64,000 bases of DNA, from NCBI RefSeq assembly GCF_019443505.1, contig NZ_CP080377.1, positions 2,170,001-2,234,000 of the forward strand, in the 5' to 3' direction. How positions within the stretch are numbered: the stretch's first letter is position 1; every line of letters starts with the position of its first letter. This DNA comes from Janthinobacterium sp. PAMC25594 (GTDB lineage: Bacteria; Pseudomonadota; Gammaproteobacteria; Burkholderiales; Burkholderiaceae_D). The notes below the pieces were generated by a model. It was not told where the DNA came from, made no database searches, and was given only the letters and a program-made list of their open reading frames with translations. A program made the translations under genes and the position numbers. Of this stretch, positions 50,478 to 59,741 are shown one piece after another.

Positions 50478-50831
50478 ATGCCGGCGTCCCTTATCGACAA
50501 TCACCTGTCCTTTCAGCCTGCTGCGGAGATTCTGGCCGCGCGCGACAAGGATATGCCGACGCCACCGGGCGCCGGGCATGCGCTGGCAGCCATCGCCGAA
50601 GCCAAGGCCCAGCTTCGCAGCATCAAGCCGCGCAACCTGGCGCCCTTCATGGCCCAGGCCTGGGGATTGTCGCCGCGTGGCGCGCGCCGTTCCGTGTTGA
50701 TCGCCGCCGGCCTGGACGCCGACCGCTGGGAGTCGCCCATCCATTCATTTACTGAGGAAGAGCGCATCGAACTACGCGCCGCCACCTCTGCCGCTATCCG
50801 TGTGTACGAAAGACTGTTGAATGCAATCTAA
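50478..50831 (+). CDS. Hypothetical phage protein, 117 aa
   Basis: Basic middle part (SIKPRNLAPFMAQAWGLSPR then GARRSVLIAAGLD) with possible HTH character, between the small membrane gene and gpA. Its stop lies inside the gpA start region, so the two are translationally linked. Family unknown. Confidence 0.6.
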   Translation: MPASLIDNHLSFQPAAEILAARDKDMPTPPGAGHALAAIAEAKAQLRSIKPRNLAPFMAQAWGLSPRGARRSVLIAAGLDADRWESPIHSFTEEERIELRAATSAAIRVYERLLNAI

Positions 50832-52659
50832 ACAAATCCTGCTGCCTGCTCCGCAGCGTCACGAAGCCTTTTTGCGATCCGCCCAGTTCGCGCCCGAGCT
50901 GGCCCGCATCCCGTACAAATGGCGCAACCGCGTCATCACGGCCACCCTGGCCAAGATGGCCTGGTCGTCCTGGTACAAAATCTATGAGTCCATCGCCACC
51001 AGCTTTGTGCGCGAGTTCGCCGAGCAGTACGTGCCGGCCGGCGTTGACCTGTCGCAAAGCGACGCCGACATTGTGGCCACCGCTGAACGCGCGGCGGCCG
51101 GCGTGACCAAAATGCTGTGGATGGCTGTATCCGACACGCATGCCCTGCAGATCATGGAAGACGAATGCGCCTCGTATGGCATCGAGCTGCCCGAGTTCGA
51201 CGCGCTGACCGACACCATCGCCCGCCTGGTGGACGCCCGCTGGTGGCGCCGCCAGCTGCGCAAGCGGGTCAAGCGTGCCTTCGAGGCCGGCAATATCCGC
51301 CTGGGCTATGTCAACTATCGCGGCGAACCCTACGCCAGCAACGATGCCGTACTGTCGCGCCTGGCGCAGAACCGCCGCAACGCGGCAGCACTGGCCGCCA
51401 CCCTCGTGCAGAACGAGAACGGCCAGCAATTCAGTATTGCCGAACTGGCCGAGAAGACCACAGCCAACAAGGCCATCCGGCGCGGCGAGCTGATGTTGCG
51501 CATCAACGGCTTCGAGCAGATCGCCCGCGAGTGCGGCGACCAGGGCATTTTCATCACCTGGACGTGCCCATCGCGCTTCCACGCCATGCAGCACAGCGGC
51601 AAGCCAAACGACAAGTTCGACGGTTCCACGCCGCGCGAGGCAAACGCTTACCTGGGCAAGATGACATCGCTGTGCCGCTCCGCGCTGGCGCGCCGTGGCA
51701 TCGGCCTGTACGGCTTCCGTATCGCCGAGCCGCACCATGATGGCTGTCCGCATTGGCATCTGCTGCTGTTCGTGCGCCCAACCGCGAAATACAAGACGGC
51801 CCACCTGCAGGACGTGGCGGGCCGCGCCATCCGCATCATGAAGCGCTACGCCTGGCGCGTGGATCGTGGCGAACCGGGCGCCTTCGCGCGCCGCCTCGAC
51901 GTGAAACGTATCGATTGGGCCAAGGGCAGCGCCGCCGGCTACATCGCCAAGTACGTGGCCAAGAACATCGACGGCGTGGCCGACCACAAGACGAAAGAAG
52001 GCTATGTCGTCACGGCCGACACCGAAGGCGATGTCGAACTGACGCCATCGGCACGCGTCGAGTCCTGGGCCGCGTGCTGGGGCATTCGTCAATTCCAGCA
52101 ATGGGGCGGCGCGCCAGTCACGGTATGGCGCGAACTGCGCCGCATCGAGGAAAGCATGGTCAATGAAGCGCCGGCCGCCATGCGCCGCGCCTGGAATGCC
52201 GTGCAAAAGATCGACGGCGAAAAGCGCGCCTGCTGGGCCGAATACCTGCGCGCCCAGGGCGGCGCCCTGGTGCCGCGCAAGGAACTGGTTGTCACGCTGG
52301 CCAAGGACGAAAAGACCGTCATTGGCCGCTATGGCGAAACGCTGCGCACCACGCCCTACGGGGTGCGCTGCAGCGACCTCATCGGCGTGGTCTTCAAGTC
52401 CGTGCGCCATACTTGGACGCCGGTACAGGCCACAGGCGGGCGCGGGGTGGCTGTTGGGGTTGCCGTTCCTCGGACTCGTGTAAATAACTGTACGCACCCC
52501 GGCCGCCCTACCCCGGCCACGTCGCCGGCGGCGCCTGCGCCTGACCTGCCAGACGAGGCAAAAACAGCCGTAATTGCCGCCTGGGCGGCAGTCAACGCCT
52601 GCCCGTGGCCCCGGCTGATCCTCCCCGACACCCCACACCAAGAAGGAAATGGCACATGA
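50821..52659 (+). CDS. A: Replication initiation endonuclease (P2 gpA family)
   Basis: The 612-aa HUH-type nickase carries the metal-binding motif PHHDGCPHWHLLLF (about 306-319) and two catalytic tyrosines in AGYIAKYVAKNI (about 374 and 378), as in P2 gpA, which nicks the phage origin inside its own gene to start rolling-circle replication. Also typical: LTWTCPSRFHA-like ITWTCPSRFHAM. The first 200 residues are helical. It is shorter than P2 gpA (761 aa) but complete in motifs. Confidence 0.93.
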   Translation: MQSKQILLPAPQRHEAFLRSAQFAPELARIPYKWRNRVITATLAKMAWSSWYKIYESIATSFVREFAEQYVPAGVDLSQSDADIVATAERAAAGVTKMLWMAVSDTHALQIMEDECASYGIELPEFDALTDTIARLVDARWWRRQLRKRVKRAFEAGNIRLGYVNYRGEPYASNDAVLSRLAQNRRNAAALAATLVQNENGQQFSIAELAEKTTANKAIRRGELMLRINGFEQIARECGDQGIFITWTCPSRFHAMQHSGKPNDKFDGSTPREANAYLGKMTSLCRSALARRGIGLYGFRIAEPHHDGCPHWHLLLFVRPTAKYKTAHLQDVAGRAIRIMKRYAWRVDRGEPGAFARRLDVKRIDWAKGSAAGYIAKYVAKNIDGVADHKTKEGYVVTADTEGDVELTPSARVESWAACWGIRQFQQWGGAPVTVWRELRRIEESMVNEAPAAMRRAWNAVQKIDGEKRACWAEYLRAQGGALVPRKELVVTLAKDEKTVIGRYGETLRTTPYGVRCSDLIGVVFKSVRHTWTPVQATGGRGVAVGVAVPRTRVNNCTHPGRPTPATSPAAPAPDLPDEAKTAVIAAWAAVNACPWPRLILPDTPHQEGNGT

Positions 52660-52808
52660 GCACCTATGCCGTGATCGTTCGCACGCAAACCGAACGCTTT
52701 GAATATGCCGCGATTGCCGCTTCCAGCGGCGACGCGATCCAGGCCGCCCTCGACCACTTCGGCGTGTGCGGCGTTACTGCCAAACTGAAAGGAGCACCGC
52801 AATGCTGA
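52656..52808 (+). CDS. Small hypothetical protein, 50 aa
   Basis: MSTYAVIVRTQTERFEYAAI then AASSGDAIQAALDHFGVCGV is a short alpha/beta protein. Its ATG overlaps the gpA stop and its end overlaps the next start, a chain of coupled small early genes. Confidence 0.6.
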   Translation: MSTYAVIVRTQTERFEYAAIAASSGDAIQAALDHFGVCGVTAKLKGAPQC

Positions 52809-53041
52809 CCACCTCGACCGATTCACCGCGGCAAATCGCCTTGGGCGACCGCGTGACATTCGACACCGATGAAGGCTACCAGGCCGGCACCGTCAACGAC
52901 CTGCGCCGCGACGTGGGCAATGGGGAGCTGCATGCGTGGGTGGAGCTGGACCACCAGTGGCCGGGCTTGTTCCGGGCGGTGCCGCTGGCGGCCATCGAGG
53001 CGGTCAAGAAAGCTGTCGCGCCTTTCGGGTGCCCAGCATGA
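52802..53041 (+). CDS. Small hypothetical protein, 79 aa
   Basis: GGAG lies seven bases upstream. The chain (DRVTFDTDEGYQAGTVNDLR, then LHAWVELDHQWPGLFRAVPL) reads like a small SH3-like beta barrel. Third in the series after gpA. No family is assigned. Confidence 0.6.
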   Translation: MLTTSTDSPRQIALGDRVTFDTDEGYQAGTVNDLRRDVGNGELHAWVELDHQWPGLFRAVPLAAIEAVKKAVAPFGCPA

Positions 53042-53121
53042 CAGCGGAACACCCTACGCATGCCGTGGCGACCTTGTTCGTGCGCGCCAATTCCATCGTC
53101 AAGACCATGCCCATAGCCTGA
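53038..53121 (+). CDS. Possible very small protein, 27 aa
   Basis: MTAEHPTHAVATLFVRANSI then VKTMPIA starts with an ATGA overlap of the preceding stop. Overlap is the only support; it may not be real. Confidence 0.3.
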   Translation: MTAEHPTHAVATLFVRANSIVKTMPIA

Positions 53122-53130
53122 GGAAGCATC

Positions 53131-53334
53131 ATGTCAAACGCAATTTATTACAAAACAATCAAACTTTCCACGTGCGCCTACGTCGGTATCGACATGGCAT
53201 TGCGCGTCGCCATTGCGCAATCGAAAGAGCGCCTGAAATACATGCCGTTGGACGAGGACAACGCTGCAGGTCGCAATTACGAGGTCCAGCAGCTGAATAA
53301 TCTGCTGCTGGCCCAAAGGGAGTTTACGGCATGA
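53131..53334 (+). CDS. Small hypothetical protein, 67 aa
   Basis: GAGGAAG precedes the ATG. MSNAIYYKTIKLSTCAYVGI then ERLKYMPLDEDNAAGRNYEV suggests a small helical protein of the phage early region. No domain recognised. Confidence 0.6.
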   Translation: MSNAIYYKTIKLSTCAYVGIDMALRVAIAQSKERLKYMPLDEDNAAGRNYEVQQLNNLLLAQREFTA

Positions 53335-53345
53335 AGCCGGCACAA

Positions 53346-53675
53346 CTACTCCCAAAGAATGACGGCAAGCTTTTCGCCAGCCTGCGGACGATGTTCGGGC
53401 AAGCCGTAGATGCAGTTGAATCTCGGATGATCGTAGATCGCCAGGTCACGCAGTCCGATGGACTCAAGAAAATCATATGCCTTGCCAATTTCGCTGACAC
53501 CTGCGCCATCTATAGCCCTGTACACGGTACTAACGTCGTCGCGACGAAACAGGATGCCGACGCGACGGGGGGCGTCGGGAAAATCGTACTCGCTGGTTTC
53601 GTAGGTAGCCAGCCAGTCCGCGATCTGGGCGTCAAATTCAGGAGCAGAGTAGGTGCTATTCACGATTGTTTTCAT
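53346..53675 (-). CDS. Antisense-oriented hypothetical protein, 109 aa
   Basis: The leftward frame has good protein character (APEFDAQIADWLATYETSEY, VGILFRRDDVSTVYRAIDGA, LRDLAIYDHPRFNCIYGLPE), while the opposing long frame does not. The start follows an AAG-type weak ribosome site. It runs against the rightward early operon, so it probably has its own promoter between 53676 and 53800 and may be expressed in the lysogen. Family unknown. Confidence 0.55.
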   Translation of the reverse strand: MKTIVNSTYSAPEFDAQIADWLATYETSEYDFPDAPRRVGILFRRDDVSTVYRAIDGAGVSEIGKAYDFLESIGLRDLAIYDHPRFNCIYGLPEHRPQAGEKLAVILWE

Positions 53676-53803
53676 ATGCTTAATTCTATTGCGGTTGTAG
53701 GAGTTGCTAGTTTAGCAGGATTGCCGCATAAACCACCTGGGCGGCAAAGGCGGCGCGGTCGTCTACCCGACTGCGTTTGCAAAGCCAAGCAGGACTATTA
53801 AAA

Positions 53804-53956
53804 ATGGACCAATACAAAGAATTCTGCCGGCTGCGCGACTACCGCAAGCCAGGCGCAGAAGTACCGCAGTACACGGAGGCCGAAGCGTTCACCTTGGCCA
53901 CGAACAAATGCCAAGCATGCAGCCCGGCCACAAAGAAAGCGGCACCCAATGAATAA
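53804..53956 (+). CDS. Small CxxC protein, 50 aa
   Basis: MDQYKEFCRLRDYRKPGAEV ends with NKCQACSPATKKAAPNE, which has one CxxC pair. It overlaps the following gene by eight bases. Short but well placed in the operon. Confidence 0.5.
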   Translation: MDQYKEFCRLRDYRKPGAEVPQYTEAEAFTLATNKCQACSPATKKAAPNE

Positions 53957-54200
53957 CCTTTTTGACAATTCGATCCAGTCCGAAACCCTGACTGCGGAAG
54001 AACTGGAAACCATTTCTGGCTGCTGCCGGAAAGTGGATCAGATCAAATGGCTGCAGCAAAACGGCTGGACCTTCATCAAAAACCGGGCCGGCGCGCCCAT
54101 CATCGGGCGCCTGTACGCCAGGTTGCGCTTGAGCGGCATCAATCCCGCCAGCCTGGTGAGCACGCCTGCCTGGGCGCCAGACCTGTCCAAAGTACGTTAA
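53949..54200 (+). CDS. DUF4224 family protein, 83 aa
   Basis: TLTAEELETISGCCRKVDQI then KWLQQNGWTFIKNRAGAPII is the DUF4224 signature. These proteins commonly precede prophage integrase genes and are suspected to assist recombination. It ends 13 bp before int. Confidence 0.85.
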   Translation: MNNLFDNSIQSETLTAEELETISGCCRKVDQIKWLQQNGWTFIKNRAGAPIIGRLYARLRLSGINPASLVSTPAWAPDLSKVR

Positions 54201-54213
54201 TAGAAAGAAAACA

Positions 54214-55272
54214 ATGCGACCTAAGAGCACTGGCTACAAACTTCCACCGCGCATGCTGCGGCGCGTGCGCAAGCTGAAATCGGGCGAAACATGGACCGGC
54301 TATTACTACAATGGCCGGGACGACGCCGGGAACCGGAAGGAATACCCGCTGGGTACGGATCTGGTCGAGGCAAAGCGCCTGTGGGCAGAATACGAATGCA
54401 AGCCCGTGCCAACCGACGCCACGCTGATGGAATACGTGTTTGCGCAGTACGTCCGTGACATCCTGCCGGGCAAGGCGCCAAGCACGCAACGCGAGAACTC
54501 CAGCTCGTTGAGCCAGCTGCGCCCGGTCTTCGACAGCGCGCCCATCGACGCCATCACGCCGCAGGACATTGCCCGCTACCGCGACGCGCGCAGCGCCAAG
54601 GTACGCGCCAACCGCGAAATCGCGTTGCTGTCGCATGTGTTCAATATGGCAAGGGAATGGGGCTACACCAAGCGCGAGAACCCATGCAGGGGCGTGCGCA
54701 AGAATAAAGAAGTGCCGCGTGACTTCTATGCCGACAAAGCCGTGTGGGATGCGGTGCGCAACGCAGGCTGTGAAGAACTGCAGGACGCCATGGACCTGAA
54801 CTACCTGACCGGCCAGCGGCCTGCGGACGTGCTCAAGATGCGCGACGGCGATTTGAAGGATGGGGCATTGCAGGTGCGCCAGGGCAAGAGCAACAAGCTG
54901 CTGCGCATCGTACTCGAACACGATGGCATCAAGTCCGAACTGGCGATGGTCATCGAGCGCATCCACGCGCGCCCGCACCGGCCGCGCACCACCTTCATCG
55001 TCGCGCTGCCGAATGGTTGCCAGGTCAAGAAGTGGCATTTGCGCCTGCGCTTCGATAGCGCCCGGAAAGCGGCAGCGGAACTGGCGCTAAAGGCTGGAGA
55101 CGAAGAGCTGGCCAGCCGCATCAAGGCCTTCCAGTTCCGCGATATCCGCGCGCGCTCTGCCAGCGACATTGCCGACCTGGGCGCCGCCAGCTCCCTGCTG
55201 GGGCATAGTGAAAAAGTCATCACGGAAAAGGTCTATCGGCGCATTGGCCAGGCTGTCCGCCCTACTCGCTAG
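54214..55272 (+). CDS. int: Prophage tyrosine integrase
   Basis: The 352-aa protein has an N-terminal arm-binding region (SGETWTGYYYNGRDDAGNRK), a core-binding domain (PQDIARYRDARSAKVRANRE) and a catalytic domain: Arg in LTGQRPADVLKM, FRDIRARSAS in the H-x-x-R box (first His replaced), LLGHS and the Tyr nucleophile in EKVYRRIG. It inserts the phage at tRNA-Ser(UGA); the att core lies 128 bp downstream. In P2 int is beside the repressor, but here it closes the early region. Confidence 0.93.
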   Translation: MRPKSTGYKLPPRMLRRVRKLKSGETWTGYYYNGRDDAGNRKEYPLGTDLVEAKRLWAEYECKPVPTDATLMEYVFAQYVRDILPGKAPSTQRENSSSLSQLRPVFDSAPIDAITPQDIARYRDARSAKVRANREIALLSHVFNMAREWGYTKRENPCRGVRKNKEVPRDFYADKAVWDAVRNAGCEELQDAMDLNYLTGQRPADVLKMRDGDLKDGALQVRQGKSNKLLRIVLEHDGIKSELAMVIERIHARPHRPRTTFIVALPNGCQVKKWHLRLRFDSARKAAAELALKAGDEELASRIKAFQFRDIRARSASDIADLGAASSLLGHSEKVITEKVYRRIGQAVRPTR

Positions 55273-55360
55273 CGGCGAGTTGCGGAAACCATTTCCGCAA
55301 ATTAGCGCTAAGTTGAAACTGAGGTTTTACATCAGGGATTTTGCAGGCGACAGCACAAAA

Positions 55361-55393
55361 AAAATAAGCCCTTGATAATCAAGGGCTTATTTT
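55361..55393. terminator. Bidirectional rho-independent terminator between int and tRNA-Ser
   Basis: A 15-bp perfect stem (core AATAAGCCCTTGA / TCAAGGGCTTATT, loop TAA) flanked by an A-run on the left and T-run on the right. It can end both the int transcript and the leftward tRNA transcript. Confidence 0.88.
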
Positions 55394-55400
55394 CATATTT

Positions 55401-55459
55401 CTGGCGGAAGCGGTGAGATTCGAACTCACGAACAGTGTAACCCGTCGCTAGTTTTCAAG
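55401..55459. repeat. 59-bp att repeat within tRNA-Ser
   Basis: The copy is identical to 21944-22002 in the same orientation, from one base outside the CCA end to the last anticodon-loop base. This is the junction of the prophage with the intact tRNA. Confidence 0.9.
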
Positions 55460-55491
55460 ACTAGTGCCTTCAACCACTCGGCCACGCTTCC
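55402..55491 (-). tRNA. tRNA-Ser (anticodon UGA)
   Basis: The 90-nt gene has a 7-bp acceptor stem GGAAGCG/CGCTTCC with encoded CCA, loop CTTGAAA giving anticodon UGA (plus-strand TCA at 55455-55457), a long variable arm as in class II tRNAs, and T-loop GTTCGAATC. It reads serine UCA and is the attachment site for the elements to its left. Confidence 0.97.
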
Positions 55492-55645
55492 AGATGGCAG
55501 CATTATACATAAAGGTCAGTGGCTTACCAATGGCTAGCTCTCCCATGGCCTTATTTACCCCCACGACAAGGACCGGGGCCGTGCCTGGCGGGTACGACCC
55601 CGGCTCTTTGCTTGTGGCATAAACAATCATGCCAGCACACATGCC

Positions 55646-57691
55646 TTACACGCCCCAATTCTCCCTCAGCACTCTTTCAAACTCCCCCGCCGGCAACGGG
55701 CGCGAGAACAGATAGCCTTGCACTTCGTCGCAGCCTGAACTCTTCAGGAAGGCCAGCTGCTCGGCCGTTTCCACGCCTTCCGCGATCACTTTATGGTGCA
55801 GCTGCTGGGCGATGCTGATGATGGTGCTGGCGATGGCGCAGTCGCTGGCGTCCGTAGGGATGCCGGTGGTAAAAGACCTGTCGATTTTTAGCGTATCGAT
55901 GGGGAAACGTTTGAGGTAGGACAAGCTTGAATAACCGGTGCCGAAGTCGTCCAGCGACAGGGCCACGCCCAGCGCCGTGATGCGGTCCATGATGCCGATC
56001 ACGCGCTCGATGTTGTGCATCAGCGTGCTTTCCGTGATTTCCAGTTCCAGCCAGGCCGCTTCCAGGCCGTAGCGGGCCAGGGTCGCCGCCACCCTGGCGG
56101 GCAGGGCCGAGGTGAATTCGCGCGCGGAGACGTTGACGGCCAGGCGGATCGGCGGCAGGCCCGCCAGTTTCCACGCCTGCGCCTGGGCGCAGGCCGCTTC
56201 CAGCACCCATTCGCCCACTTGCACCACCAGGCCCGTCGATTCGGCCAGGGGGATGAACTCGGCGGGCGGGATCATGCCGTGCTGCGGGTGGTGCCAGCGC
56301 ACCAGCGCTTCGGCGCCGATGATGCGGCCGCTGCCCAGCGCGTATTTCGGCTGGTAGTGCAGCAGTAGTTGCTGTTCCGATAATGCCTGGCGCAAGCCTG
56401 TTTCCAGGCGCATGCGCGCCTGCATGCCCAGGTTCATGTCCTGGCTGTAGAAGGCCACGCTTTCCGCTTCGCCGCCGCTGTCCTGCTTGGCGCGGTACAT
56501 GGCGATGTCGGCCAGGCGCAGCAGGGTTTCCGCGTCCTGCCCGTCTTGCGGATACACGCTGATGCCGATGCTGGCGCCCACGCGCAAGTCGTGGCCTTCG
56601 ATCAGGAACGGTTGCACCAGGGAAGCGAGCAGCTTTTGCGCCACCATGCTGGCTTCGAAGTGCTGGCCGATGTCGAACAGGCCCACGGCGAACTCGTCGC
56701 CACCCAGGCGCGCCACCAGGTCCTGGTCGCGCAATACCTTGCGGAAACGCAAAGAGACCTGGCGCAGCAGCTCATCGCCGATGCGCCGGCCCAGGGTGTC
56801 GTTGATCAGCTTGAAACGGTTCAGGTCGATGAACAGCACGCAGCCGAGCATCTTGCTGCGCTGCGCCACGCTGAGGGCCTGGTCGACCAGCTTGGCCAGC
56901 AAGGTGCGGTTGGGCAGGCTGGTCAGCGAATCGTAGTAGGCCAGGTGGTGCAAGCGCTCTTCGGCCAGCTTGCGTTCCGTAATGTCCGTCAGGTAGGCGA
57001 TGAGTCCGATGGGCTTGTCGTCCAGGTCTTGCAGCGGCGACAGGGACAGGCTGGCCCAGAAGATCTCGCCTGACTTCTTTCGGCGACGCACCTCCATCAG
57101 GCGCCCTCCCTGTTCCAGGAAGGCGTCGTGGAAAGCCGTGTCTTCGTCGTCGTACAGGAACAGGATGTTGCGCCCCACGGCTTCCACCGAGGTGTAGCCG
57201 AACAGGCGCTCGGCGCCCTTGTTCCAGCTGGTGATGTAGCCCGTCAAGTCCATCGTCAGCACGGATTCGTGCAACTGGTCGAGGATTTGCGTCTGCTGCG
57301 CCAGCAAGGCTTCGACTTGCGCAAACGCATGGGTCGAGCGTTGCGCCAGCGAATGCACCTGCAGCACGCCGGCCGTCAGCGAGGCCAGGCTGGCCAGGTG
57401 GCGGCGGTCGGCGTCGTTGTACAGGCTGCGTCCCGCCACGCTGTAATGGCCGAAACAATGACCGTCGAAACTGATTTCCTGCAGCAAGGCGGGCGTATCG
57501 CGGGGAAACGGCACGGCTGGCACAGCGGCGCCCATGCCGCCCGCAGGCAAAAACTGGCCATGCGGGCTGGTCATCACGGCGCTGGCGATACGGCCCAGCT
57601 CAGCCACCAGCGCGGGACCGCGCAAACGCACGACGGCATCGCACAGGGCGGCGCTGTCACCGAGGTAATCCGACACCGGCAGCAAGGTCAT
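55646..57691 (-). CDS. PAS-GGDEF-EAL cyclic-di-GMP protein
   Basis: The 681-aa protein starts [20 protein letters not shown], directly after the stop of the preceding gene. A GAF-like region (about 1-130) is followed by PAS (145-270, [20 protein letters not shown]), GGDEF with intact [11 protein letters not shown], and EAL with intact [11 protein letters not shown] and [13 protein letters not shown]. Both synthesis and hydrolysis of c-di-GMP are possible. An upstream in-frame start at 57862 would overlap the HDOD gene and is rejected. Confidence 0.93.
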   Translation of the reverse strand: MTLLPVSDYLGDSAALCDAVVRLRGPALVAELGRIASAVMTSPHGQFLPAGGMGAAVPAVPFPRDTPALLQEISFDGHCFGHYSVAGRSLYNDADRRHLASLASLTAGVLQVHSLAQRSTHAFAQVEALLAQQTQILDQLHESVLTMDLTGYITSWNKGAERLFGYTSVEAVGRNILFLYDDEDTAFHDAFLEQGGRLMEVRRRKKSGEIFWASLSLSPLQDLDDKPIGLIAYLTDITERKLAEERLHHLAYYDSLTSLPNRTLLAKLVDQALSVAQRSKMLGCVLFIDLNRFKLINDTLGRRIGDELLRQVSLRFRKVLRDQDLVARLGGDEFAVGLFDIGQHFEASMVAQKLLASLVQPFLIEGHDLRVGASIGISVYPQDGQDAETLLRLADIAMYRAKQDSGGEAESVAFYSQDMNLGMQARMRLETGLRQALSEQQLLLHYQPKYALGSGRIIGAEALVRWHHPQHGMIPPAEFIPLAESTGLVVQVGEWVLEAACAQAQAWKLAGLPPIRLAVNVSAREFTSALPARVAATLARYGLEAAWLELEITESTLMHNIERVIGIMDRITALGVALSLDDFGTGYSSLSYLKRFPIDTLKIDRSFTTGIPTDASDCAIASTIISIAQQLHHKVIAEGVETAEQLAFLKSSGCDEVQGYLFSRPLPAGEFERVLRENWGV

Positions 57692-57692
57692 G

Positions 57693-58865
57693 CTAGAGGT
57701 TCCGGCTGACCTGGATGGCCCATTGGTAGGCCTGTAGCAGGCTGCGCCAATAGGTTTCTCCATCGATGCCGGCACGGCGCAAGCCTTCGGGCGGCGGCGT
57801 GGCGCTTTCGACCAGCGCCAGCAAGGTGCCCAGCTCGCCATTGCGTTCAAGCAAGGCGTCATTGACTTCGGGCGCCAGGTTCAGGGTGGCGATGATCGCT
57901 TCCATCGGCATGCCCAGCAGGACGTCGAGCAGGGAAAACACGCCCGTCATGAAGGCCAGGTCTTGCGCATCGCGGTCGCCGCCGCGCAGTTGGCACAGCG
58001 CTTCCATCTGCGCCGCGCGCACGGCCGCCAGCGGCAGCAGCGCATGAATCTTGCCGTCGTCCTGTTGCCGCGCATACAGCAGCAGTTGCAGCCAGCGCTG
58101 CAGCTGGCGCCGGCCCAGCAAGGTAATGGCCTGGCTGAAGCTGGTAATCGGCGCCGTGAAACCGAAGGCGGCCGAATTGACCAGTTTTAATAGATGATAG
58201 CTGAGCGATGGATCTTGCTTGAGCGGCACTTCCAGCTCGTGTGCGTCGGCATCGCGGGCCAGCAAGCCCAGCAGGGCCAGCAAGCGCCGGCGCGAGGTGG
58301 CATCTTCCGGCTCGCTTTGCTGGCGCGCATGCTGCAAGGCGTAGTCGCCGGCAAACCAGCTCACGCCGATTTCTTGCAATGCGGCAAGCTGGCCCGCGTC
58401 GCCGATGTTGTAGGCCAGGTGCGGCCCCGGCAAGGGCAGCAGCTGATGCAGGGCCGGGCGTGTGCCCGCCGCGTCAAAACTCAGCGCGCGCGCGTCGACC
58501 TGCGCTGCCACCACGGGACCGGCATCGGCGCCATCGAGCAGGATGCGATAGCCGGCGTCGCGCCATTGCCGGCATTTTTTCTGGATCTGCTTGTCGCCGG
58601 CAAGCTGCGCCGGCAAACGGAAAATGGTGCGTTGCGGCACCAGTTGCGCCAGCACGGCCTCGTCCACGCCATGCGGGTCGGCCAGGGGAATGATGCAGTC
58701 GAGCGGCGCCAGGAAGGCATACGCGTCGGCAGCGGCCAGCGCCGCCAGCAGCGGCGCCGTCGAGGCCTGCGGTACATGCAAGGTGACAGCGACCCACTCG
58801 TTATGAGCATTGGCCACTGCTTGTAATCCCACCAACGGAAACAGGTTTGATTCAGACGCTGACAT
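57693..58865 (-). CDS. EAL-like/HDOD signalling protein
   Basis: The 390-aa protein ([20 protein letters not shown]) has a degenerate EAL-type N-terminal half without the catalytic EAL and a C-terminal HDOD domain (about 195-385: [40 protein letters not shown]). This is the CdgJ/YuxH architecture, which tunes motility or c-di-GMP signalling. Its stop lies two bases from the next start, forming a two-gene operon with the GGDEF/EAL protein. Confidence 0.88.
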   Translation of the reverse strand: MSASESNLFPLVGLQAVANAHNEWVAVTLHVPQASTAPLLAALAAADAYAFLAPLDCIIPLADPHGVDEAVLAQLVPQRTIFRLPAQLAGDKQIQKKCRQWRDAGYRILLDGADAGPVVAAQVDARALSFDAAGTRPALHQLLPLPGPHLAYNIGDAGQLAALQEIGVSWFAGDYALQHARQQSEPEDATSRRRLLALLGLLARDADAHELEVPLKQDPSLSYHLLKLVNSAAFGFTAPITSFSQAITLLGRRQLQRWLQLLLYARQQDDGKIHALLPLAAVRAAQMEALCQLRGGDRDAQDLAFMTGVFSLLDVLLGMPMEAIIATLNLAPEVNDALLERNGELGTLLALVESATPPPEGLRRAGIDGETYWRSLLQAYQWAIQVSRNL

Positions 58866-59083
58866 CGGTATCTCAGTGTGGGTAGGGCGCCATAGTAAAT
58901 AAACTGACCAGCATTGGCAACCCTGGCCCGACAGGGATGCCATTTCGACAGCGAGAATCATTCTATCCGAATCTCACCCGCGAAACAGTTTAATTTTGGC
59001 AATAAATATTCAAAAAAAACATCCCCCCCGGGAGACCCGCCTGTCATGCGGGTTTGAAAAAAACACCGTGACGCCAGCGCCGT

Positions 59084-59713
59084 TCAGGCGCCGCCGCCAT
59101 GCGCATGTTCGACCGCATATTTGATCAATTCGGCCTGTCCTTCGATACCCAGCTTGCGCTTGATGTTCAGGCGGTGCGTCTCCACCGTGCGCACGCTCAA
59201 GTCCAGGTCGCGGGCGATCTGCTTGTTCGACTGTCCCGCCGCGATGTGTTGCAGCACTTGCTGCTCGCGCGTGGTGAGGAAGGAATCGTGCACTTGCGGG
59301 CGCGACAGTTGCCGCGCCAGGGCCGCGCTGTAATAAATGCCGCCGGACATCACCGTCTCGATGGCGAAGACGATATCTTTCCCTGGGGCATCTTTTAGCA
59401 CATAGCCGCGCGCGCCGGCGGCGATGGCTTGCGACACGTATTCGAGCTTGTCGTGCATGGACAGGATCAGCACGGCAATCTGCGGAAAGGCCTGCTTGAA
59501 CAGCGCCGTCGCTTCGATGCCGTTGATGCCGCGCATATTGATATCCATCAACACGAGATCCACCTGGTGCGCACGCGCCTGGGCCAGGGCTTCGTCGGCG
59601 CCGCCCGCCTCGGCCACCACGTCGAAATGCGCCACCGCTTCCAGGCGCGCGCGCAAGCCGTCGCGCACGAGGGGATGGTCGTCCACCAGCAGGATGTTGA
59701 TTTTCTCGCTCAT
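59084..59713 (-). CDS. NarL/FixJ-family response regulator
   Basis: The 209-aa protein has a receiver domain (LLVDDHPLVRDGL, acceptor Asp57 in LVLMDINMRG, Lys in VLKDAPG) and a LuxR-type HTH (LTTREQQVLQHIAAGQSNKQ, then TVETHRLNIKRKLG). It follows its sensor kinase by about 28 bp and should be its output. Confidence 0.95.
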   Translation of the reverse strand: MSEKINILLVDDHPLVRDGLRARLEAVAHFDVVAEAGGADEALAQARAHQVDLVLMDINMRGINGIEATALFKQAFPQIAVLILSMHDKLEYVSQAIAAGARGYVLKDAPGKDIVFAIETVMSGGIYYSAALARQLSRPQVHDSFLTTREQQVLQHIAAGQSNKQIARDLDLSVRTVETHRLNIKRKLGIEGQAELIKYAVEHAHGGGA

Positions 59714-59741
59714 GTCTCGGTATCTTCTCGGTATCTATTCA

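Larger units (their letters stand above)
22003..55400. mobile_element. P2-like prophage integrated in tRNA-Ser(UGA)
   Basis: A full P2-type gene order is present (Q P O N M L X, lysis, R S V W J I H, FI FII E E' T U D, repressor, ogr, A, int) with no broken essential gene. The right end is the tRNA with int beside it. The left end is either the 59-bp repeat ending at 22002 or the 15-bp repeat at 23141-23155. The structural genes keep phage-typical overlapping starts and high GC. Induction competence is plausible. Confidence 0.88.

Noticed and set aside
53331..53801. 156-aa plus-strand frame opposite the 53346-53675 gene
   Set aside because: Protein character is much better on the minus strand; the plus frame is its shadow.
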